Positions 59,206 to 64,000 of a stretch of 64,000 nt of DNA are shown here, one piece after another. The notes under the pieces were generated by a model. The model ran no database searches and was not told where the DNA came from. It saw only the letters and a program-made list of their open reading frames with translations. This stretch comes from DASVTR01 sp033855775 (GTDB lineage Bacteria; Acidobacteriota; Blastocatellia; Pyrinomonadales; Pyrinomonadaceae). The number at the start of each line of letters is the position of its first letter. Position 1 is the stretch's first letter. The stretch is from NCBI GenBank assembly GCA_033855775.1, contig JAWVFT010000037.1:23323-87322 (forward strand). Direction: 5' to 3'. Made by a program: the position numbers and the translations under genes.

Positions 59206-60549
59206 ATGATTGCCCCTCGCTTATTCCACTCTTTGAGAATCAACAAGCTTCACAGGAGAAAACTTCTAGCCGCGCCTTTGCTCCTGCTCGCTCTGTTTCT
59301 ACACTCTGCTCCAAACGTTCAGGCTCAGCAGGCAGCGAAGAATCTGCGGCTCGGCAAAATCGAAGTCGTCGGCCTTGAGCACATCACGCAGGAACAAGTG
59401 GTGGCCGCGAGCGGGCTGCAAATCGGCCAGCCCATAGATATTACAACCGCCGACGAAGCGGCCGGCAAACTGATGAGCAGCGGTCTCTTCAAGACCTTGA
59501 GCTATCGTTTTCGCTCCGCTGGCAGTCAAGTCACAGTCACGTTTCAAGTGGTCGAGGCGACGGAATCCGCGCCCGTCGTCTTCGATAACTTCGTCTGGTT
59601 TAGCGAGCAGGAATTGCAGGACGCGATTCGTCGTCAAATCCCGTCCTACGACGGCACGGCTCCCGAAACGGGCGACATGCCTGAGAAAATCAAGGCCGCG
59701 CTGCAAGCCTTGCTCAACGAGCGAAAGATTCCCGGCCAGGTTGATTATATGTATTCAGCCGACCTCGCGGGGAAAAACGCGAAACATTTCTTCAGCATCA
59801 AGGGCATGAAGATTCCCATCTGCGCGCTTCAGTTTCCGGGCGCGCAGGACATTAAAGAGAGCGAGCTAATCAAAACCTCGAAGCCGCTCTTCAATCAAGA
59901 TTTCTCTTCCGGCGACATCAAGACGTTTGCCAGAGTCAACTTGATTCCGCTCTATCGCCAGCGCGGACACTTGCGCGCCAGTTTCTTAGACCCGGTAGTC
60001 AAGCCGCAATCCGACGAGAATTGCCAGAACGGCGTCAGCATCTCCATGCAGGTTGACGAAGGCTCTGTTTACACATGGGACAAAGCGGATTGGAGCGGCA
60101 ACGAAGTTCTCACGGCGCAGGATTTGTCCATCGCGCTCGGCATGAAAAACGGCGCGCGCGCCGACGGCTCGAAGATTGACAAAGGCCCGATTAACGTCAT
60201 CGCCGCTTACGGCAAGAAGGGCTACATCGAGCCGCGCGTCAGAGGCGTGCCTGCTTACGACGACGCCAATCGTCGCGTCAGCTATAGCTACACCGTCACG
60301 GAAGGGCCGCAGTATCGCATGGGCAATCTCGAAATCCATGGCTTGCCCGAAGATTTGACGAAGCGGCTGATGGAGAGTTGGAAGCTCCAACGAGCCGATG
60401 CGTTCGACACTTCCTACTTTGAAACGTTCATGAAGAAAGCGTCCATGGAAATCGCTGCGGCGGGCTTGCGTCTCTCCGACAACAGTTCCATGACGTACAA
60501 GCCGAACCGCGATAACCGCACAGTGGATGTCATCTTCACTATCAAGTGA
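59206..60549 (+). CDS. POTRA-domain exported protein (BamA N-terminus-like, no barrel)
   Basis: 447 residues. Signal peptide (LLAAPLLLLALFLHSAPNVQA). POTRA-type units at about 45-115 (LGKIEVVGLEHITQEQVV, SSGLFKTLSYRF), about 120-300 and 375-445 (YRMGNLEIHGLPEDLTKRLM). BamA/Omp85 proteins have POTRA units before a beta-barrel; here the barrel is absent, so it may be a periplasmic partner in outer-membrane assembly. GGAGATTTT precedes the ATG. Confidence 0.75.
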   Translation: MIAPRLFHSLRINKLHRRKLLAAPLLLLALFLHSAPNVQAQQAAKNLRLGKIEVVGLEHITQEQVVAASGLQIGQPIDITTADEAAGKLMSSGLFKTLSYRFRSAGSQVTVTFQVVEATESAPVVFDNFVWFSEQELQDAIRRQIPSYDGTAPETGDMPEKIKAALQALLNERKIPGQVDYMYSADLAGKNAKHFFSIKGMKIPICALQFPGAQDIKESELIKTSKPLFNQDFSSGDIKTFARVNLIPLYRQRGHLRASFLDPVVKPQSDENCQNGVSISMQVDEGSVYTWDKADWSGNEVLTAQDLSIALGMKNGARADGSKIDKGPINVIAAYGKKGYIEPRVRGVPAYDDANRRVSYSYTVTEGPQYRMGNLEIHGLPEDLTKRLMESWKLQRADAFDTSYFETFMKKASMEIAAAGLRLSDNSSMTYKPNRDNRTVDVIFTIK

Positions 60550-60583
60550 GCCGCGAACGATTGTCGCATCGTTAATAAAACAT

Positions 60584-60616
60584 CAAGCGCCGCAAGATTG
60601 AGTTTTGCGGCGCTTG
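60584..60616. terminator. Bidirectional terminator, 12-bp perfect stem
   Basis: CAAGCGCCGCAA (60584-60595) pairs with TTGCGGCGCTTG (60605-60616) around a 9-base loop. T-rich sequence (TGTTGTTTATTT) follows on plus, and ATGTTTTATT follows on minus. It separates the convergent POTRA and FKBP genes. Confidence 0.85.
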
Positions 60617-60622
60617 TGTTGT

Positions 60623-61162
60623 TTATTTGATGCCGAGCAGTTCGACTTCGAAGACGAGCGTAGAGTTGGGCGGAATCTGCGGCGGCCTGCCTACCGCGCC
60701 GTAGCCGAGCTTGGACGGGACAGTCAGCTTTCGCTTCCCGCCGACCTTCATCGTCATCAAGCCTTCATCCCAACCCTTGATGACGGCCCCGCGCCCTATG
60801 ACGAAAGGAACCGGGCGGCCCTTATCGTCATCAAACTTCGTCCCGTCCTCAAGCATCCCCTTGTAATGCACGATGACGGTCTGCCCGGCCTGCGGCGACT
60901 GGCCCGTGCCTTCGACCAAATCAACATACTTCAGCCCGCTCGAAGTCGTTATCTCATTGACGGGCGGAGCGTCGTCAATTTTTCTGCCGCGCGTCAGAAA
61001 GTAGACGACTCCGGCGGCGAGCAACGCGGCGATGGTAATGCCGACGATGACCTGCGTTCTTTTGTCAACTCCGCCGCTCTGTGGAGCATTCGTTTTATTC
61101 GAGTAAGTTTGCGCGGTGGGCCTTCTTCCCTTCGGCGCGCGCCGCTTGCGACTTTGAGGCAT
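60623..61162 (-). CDS. FKBP-type peptidyl-prolyl isomerase, membrane-anchored
   Basis: 179 residues. A basic N-terminus (PQSRKRRAPKGRR) and one membrane helix (VIVGITIAALLAAGVVYFLT, about 38-57) precede an FKBP domain (about 70-178): VIVHYKGMLEDGTKFDDD, FVIGRGAVIKGWDEGL, LGYGAVGRPPQIPPNSTLVFEVELL. It catalyses proline isomerisation, probably in the periplasm given the topology. GGAGAGAG is the ribosome site. Confidence 0.92.
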   Translation of the reverse strand: MPQSRKRRAPKGRRPTAQTYSNKTNAPQSGGVDKRTQVIVGITIAALLAAGVVYFLTRGRKIDDAPPVNEITTSSGLKYVDLVEGTGQSPQAGQTVIVHYKGMLEDGTKFDDDKGRPVPFVIGRGAVIKGWDEGLMTMKVGGKRKLTVPSKLGYGAVGRPPQIPPNSTLVFEVELLGIK

Positions 61163-61342
61163 TCTCTCTCTCCATTTAAATTTGATTTATTAAAACCGGA
61201 AGTGAGCAGTTAATTTCTCACACCCAACGAAATTCAATCAAGCGGCCAGCGCATAGCGAAAGTTTTCCCGTCGCGCCGGACACATGACAACAGCGGTTGA
61301 TTTGTGTTTCTCAAAACCGGCTCAAAGCGATGGAGACTCGTC

Positions 61343-62305
61343 TTAAGTCAGCAGAACGATTTTGCCGTATGCTCCCGGCTCAAGGACTGTGCGATGCGCT
61401 GCGGGCGCGTCCAGTAGCGGCATCTCCCTGCCGATGATGGGACGCAACGTTTTGTTTTCCAGACCAGCGACGAGCGCAGCGTGTATGCTCGCCATCTCGG
61501 CGGCGGAAGCATTGAAGAGCGACATGCCCAGAATCGTCGCGTCGCGTCCCATCGCCGCGCGCGGGTCAATCTCGACTGTGCCACGACTGCCGATCACCAC
61601 GACGCGCCCGCCATGCGCGAGGATGTTCAGGTCACGACCTAGATTGACGTTCGCCAGCATCTCAAGCACGACGTTCACGCCTCGATTGCCCGTCAAGCTC
61701 ATCAACTGCTCCAAGTAGTCTGGAGCGCGATGGTCAAGCACATGATGCGCGCCCTGCTCTTCGATTAGTTGGCGTCCACGCTCGGTTCCGCCCGTGCCGA
61801 TGACCGTCAACCCTGCGGCGCGGGCTAACTGCACGGCTGCGATGCCGACGCCGCCGCTCGCGCCGTGCACCAACACGGATTCGCCCGGCCTTGCCTGCGC
61901 CCGCTGAAACAAAGCGCGATAAGCCGTGGCGTAAGGCACGTTCACCGCCGCGCCTTGCGAAAAAGAGATACTGTCCGGCAGCGCATGCAAATGCGACTCG
62001 TCGCACAAAGCCGCTTCCGCATATGTGCCTGTGAGCGTCCATGCGAGGTACACACGGTCGCCAACTTTGACACGCTCGACGCCTTCGCCAGTGACCGCGA
62101 CTGTTCCCGCCCCGTCCGTTCCCGGCGTGTAAGGCAACTGTGGCCGCTGCTTGTGCTGGCCCGCGCGGATGTAAGCGTCAACCGGGTTGACGCCCACCGC
62201 ATGAATCCGCACCAAAACTTGCCCCGCCCCGGCCACAGGCTCCGGCGCTTCCTCAAGCTGCATCACTTCCGGCCCGCCAAATTCCTGAACTCTGATAGCT
62301 TTCAT
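61343..62305 (-). CDS. Zinc-free quinone oxidoreductase-like NADPH dehydrogenase (MDR superfamily)
   Basis: 320 residues from ATG 62305, with GGAGAG upstream. Medium-chain dehydrogenase fold: MKAIRVQEFGGPEVMQLEE start, the GroES-like part HAVGVNPVDAYIRAG, the Rossmann part VHGASGGVGIAAVQLARAAG (about 145-164). The catalytic zinc ligands of alcohol dehydrogenases are not seen, which fits QOR-type enzymes. It would reduce quinones or related enones with NADPH. Confidence 0.9.
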   Translation of the reverse strand: MKAIRVQEFGGPEVMQLEEAPEPVAGAGQVLVRIHAVGVNPVDAYIRAGQHKQRPQLPYTPGTDGAGTVAVTGEGVERVKVGDRVYLAWTLTGTYAEAALCDESHLHALPDSISFSQGAAVNVPYATAYRALFQRAQARPGESVLVHGASGGVGIAAVQLARAAGLTVIGTGGTERGRQLIEEQGAHHVLDHRAPDYLEQLMSLTGNRGVNVVLEMLANVNLGRDLNILAHGGRVVVIGSRGTVEIDPRAAMGRDATILGMSLFNASAAEMASIHAALVAGLENKTLRPIIGREMPLLDAPAAHRTVLEPGAYGKIVLLT

Positions 62306-62787
62306 CGTCTCTCCTTCGTCTAAAATCTGCGCCGGATAATAGCGCCTTGAACGACCGAACGGGCAGTTTGTCATCAATCTTCCTGCGCCGCCAGTCAAAA
62401 TAAGCTCGCGTTTAGCGTCGAAATCGTATATTGTCGCTTGAATGGCAACTTAACAATTCTGAGGGAGATTAACCAGACGGGCGACCTACGGGAATTGGAC
62501 GGCTTCGTCTAAATTGACGGGATTTTTGCAATTTACGCCCGAAGACACTGGCGCGAGAGCCAGATGCGAAATTATTTCAACATTTAGGGCGTAAAGTTCT
62601 GGTTCGGCATTAAACTTTTCAATCTTTTTTATCATCCAATGCGTATCACGATTGACCGTTTGGTCAGAGTGATAGGAAGCCGATTCGTTCGGAAACAGTC
62701 CGTTTCGGCATTCCCTTTGGATTGAGAAGTCTAGGCACGGGATTTTCCCGCGACTGTTTCAGAAGGGCGCGCGGTAAAAATTTGGAT
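62306..62787. other. Gap between the oxidoreductase and rpoD
   Basis: About 480 bases. It contains a small perfect hairpin TGACC GTTT GGTCA at 62653-62666 and CTGGC/GCCAG near 62551-62566. No RNA gene recognised. The frame of rpoD is open upstream to 62656 but without a good start codon. Confidence 0.45.
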
Positions 62788-64000
62788 ATGGCTGAGAAGA
62801 ATATGGATGAGGGTGGAATTTCAACGCTTGGGCTGACGACCGACAAGTATTTGCCGTTCGACGGCGAGCACCAAGACGAAGCGTTGGCAACGGGAAGAAT
62901 CGAAGAGGTTTTGCAGAAGCTTGGCGGAGCCAGCCTGTCCGAGGCTGACACTGACGAGTTGCTGCTCGATGATGTCGCCTCGCAGACCGTGACGGACGAC
63001 AACGACCTTTCCGTGGACGACGAAGACGAACTTGATCTCTCGGCGGGCGTCGAAGATAAATCGAGCGACCCTGTGCGCACGTACTTGCGGCAGATGGGAA
63101 CCGTCCCGCTGCTGACGCGCGAACAGGAAGTCGCCATCGCGCAGCGCATCGAGCGCGGCCAAATCAGGACACACAAGGCTCTGTCTCGTTCGTCAATCGC
63201 TCTGCAACAATTGCTGCGCATCGGCGAAGAGCTTGAGAGCGGCAAACTCAACCTGCGTGATGTCGTCGCGCTGTCCGACCAGATAGACATGGGCGAGATG
63301 GAAGACAAGGCCGACGAGTATCTGCGTCGCACGCTCGAAGGCTTTGAGCGGATTCGCCAGCTTTATCATGGCGGCATCAAGGAACTTGAAAAGCTGCGCG
63401 CGGAACAGCAGCTTTCGCGCACGAAGAAGAGCAAGAAACTTCTACGGCTGCGCCGTAAACTTGCGCGCATCCGTCTCGACCTGGCGCGCGAGATTAAGCA
63501 ACTCAAGCTCAAGGAAAGCGCTCGCCAGCGTCTCATTGACGCCATCGGCGGAGCCTACAAGGCCGTGCGCGCTCAAGAGCGTGAGATTGAGAAGTATAGC
63601 GAGAAGCTTAACCAGAAACGGATTAAGCCCGAACAGGAGAAGGATTACAAACGGCACATCAGCGCGGCCAAGCGTCAACTCAAACAGGTTGAGATTGACC
63701 ACGGCCTCTCGCCCGTCGAAATTCGTCGCTCGCATCATTCGATTGCGGCGAGCGAGGCTCAGACCGTTCAGGCGAAGCGTGAATTGACGGAGGCCAACCT
63801 GCGGCTCGTCGTCTCGATAGCCAAGAAGTACACCAATCGCGGCCTACAGTTTCTGGACCTCATTCAGGAAGGCAACATCGGCTTGATGAGGGGCGTGGAC
63901 AAATTTGAATGGCGGCGCGGCTACAAGTTTTCGACCTACGCGACGTGGTGGATTCGGCAGGCGATAACCAGAGCGATTGCCGACCAGGCTCGCACCATTC
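62788..64000 (+). CDS. rpoD: RNA polymerase sigma factor RpoD (sigma70), runs off right edge
   Basis: 404 codons seen, from ATG 62788. A short acidic N-terminus (about 1-95) replaces the usual sigma region 1.1. Region 1.2 is DPVRTYLRQMGTVPLLTREQ (about 92-111). A long charged non-conserved region (about 190-335) precedes regions 2.1-2.4: NLRLVVSIAKKYTNRGLQFL, DLIQEGNIGLMRGVDKFEW, RRGYKFSTYATWWIRQAI. Regions 3-4 lie outside. It should be the main housekeeping sigma factor. Confidence 0.92.
   Translation, partial: MAEKNMDEGGISTLGLTTDKYLPFDGEHQDEALATGRIEEVLQKLGGASLSEADTDELLLDDVASQTVTDDNDLSVDDEDELDLSAGVEDKSSDPVRTYLRQMGTVPLLTREQEVAIAQRIERGQIRTHKALSRSSIALQQLLRIGEELESGKLNLRDVVALSDQIDMGEMEDKADEYLRRTLEGFERIRQLYHGGIKELEKLRAEQQLSRTKKSKKLLRLRRKLARIRLDLAREIKQLKLKESARQRLIDAIGGAYKAVRAQEREIEKYSEKLNQKRIKPEQEKDYKRHISAAKRQLKQVEIDHGLSPVEIRRSHHSIAASEAQTVQAKRELTEANLRLVVSIAKKYTNRGLQFLDLIQEGNIGLMRGVDKFEWRRGYKFSTYATWWIRQAITRAIADQARTI

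Noticed and set aside
62664..63332. Minus-strand 222-codon frame over rpoD
   Set aside because: It is Ser-rich and antisense to the conserved sigma factor; it has no motif.
1..64000. tRNA, rRNA, insertion sequence or prophage
   Set aside because: No cloverleaf-like intergenic sequence, rRNA core, transposase, integrase or phage structural gene was seen in any gap or frame.

Overview
The window reads as a chromosomal segment of a GC-rich bacterium of the Acidobacteriota, most likely class Blastocatellia. This is inferred from gene content and style: an RpoD with a short acidic N-terminus, large exported proteins built from FG-GAP/BACON/PQQ-like modules, a FhaA/PBP/RodA/PP2C/kinase operon, and an orphan LarC. 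No rRNA, tRNA, transposase, integrase or CRISPR array was found. Both ends cut genes: ddl at the left edge and rpoD at the right edge.

Layout. 1-6.7 kb (minus strand): ddl (partial), arginase, AIM24-like protein, LOG-family protein, asnS, and a sugar kinase/nucleotidyltransferase pair resembling AmgK/MurU. 6.7-18.7 kb (minus): exported LVIVD/FG-GAP protein, HARE-HTH protein, polyprenyl diphosphate synthase, YajQ, TatD, metG, M28 peptidase, folE, larC, sirtuin. 18.8-25.1 kb (mostly plus): argS, DAHP synthase, dps, a degenerate receiver protein (minus), an EEP-family phosphatase/nuclease and a TrmH-type methyltransferase. 25.4-34.1 kb (plus): six-gene cell-wall/signalling operon: FhaA-like, class B PBP, RodA/FtsW, PP2C phosphatase, Ser/Thr kinase, second FHA protein, closed by a strong terminator. 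34.3-37.8 kb (minus): two beta-lactamase-fold serine hydrolases and a PNPOx-like flavoprotein. 38.2-45.2 kb: a 2308-residue modular exported protein behind a structured leader.

45.2-54.4 kb is the accessory part. It holds two small exported proteins, a Kam-family (16S rRNA A1408) methyltransferase whose 5' end is scrambled, a second gene split by a frameshift, a 1088-residue membrane STAND NTPase with 18 regular 22-residue leucine-rich repeats, a divergent operon of a membrane protein plus two PEGA-domain paralogues, and a 21-bp tandem repeat array. 54.4-64 kb returns to ordinary genes: HExxH metallopeptidase, FAD oxidoreductase, a second zincin-like protein, POTRA protein, FKBP isomerase, quinone oxidoreductase and rpoD.

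The most striking items are (1) the Kam-family methyltransferase, whose conserved N-terminus is still readable in another frame but interrupted by tandem stops and a G-run shift; (2) the STAND-LRR protein, predicted to hold its NTPase in the cytoplasm and its LRR outside the membrane; (3) a family of intergenic inverted repeats made of 7-8 nt words at about ten loci, several of which supply the last codons and stop of a gene; and (4) an operon resembling the actinobacterial FhaA-PstP-RodA-PbpA-PknB locus in a different phylum. Family assignments come from remembered motifs and architecture; no database search was run.
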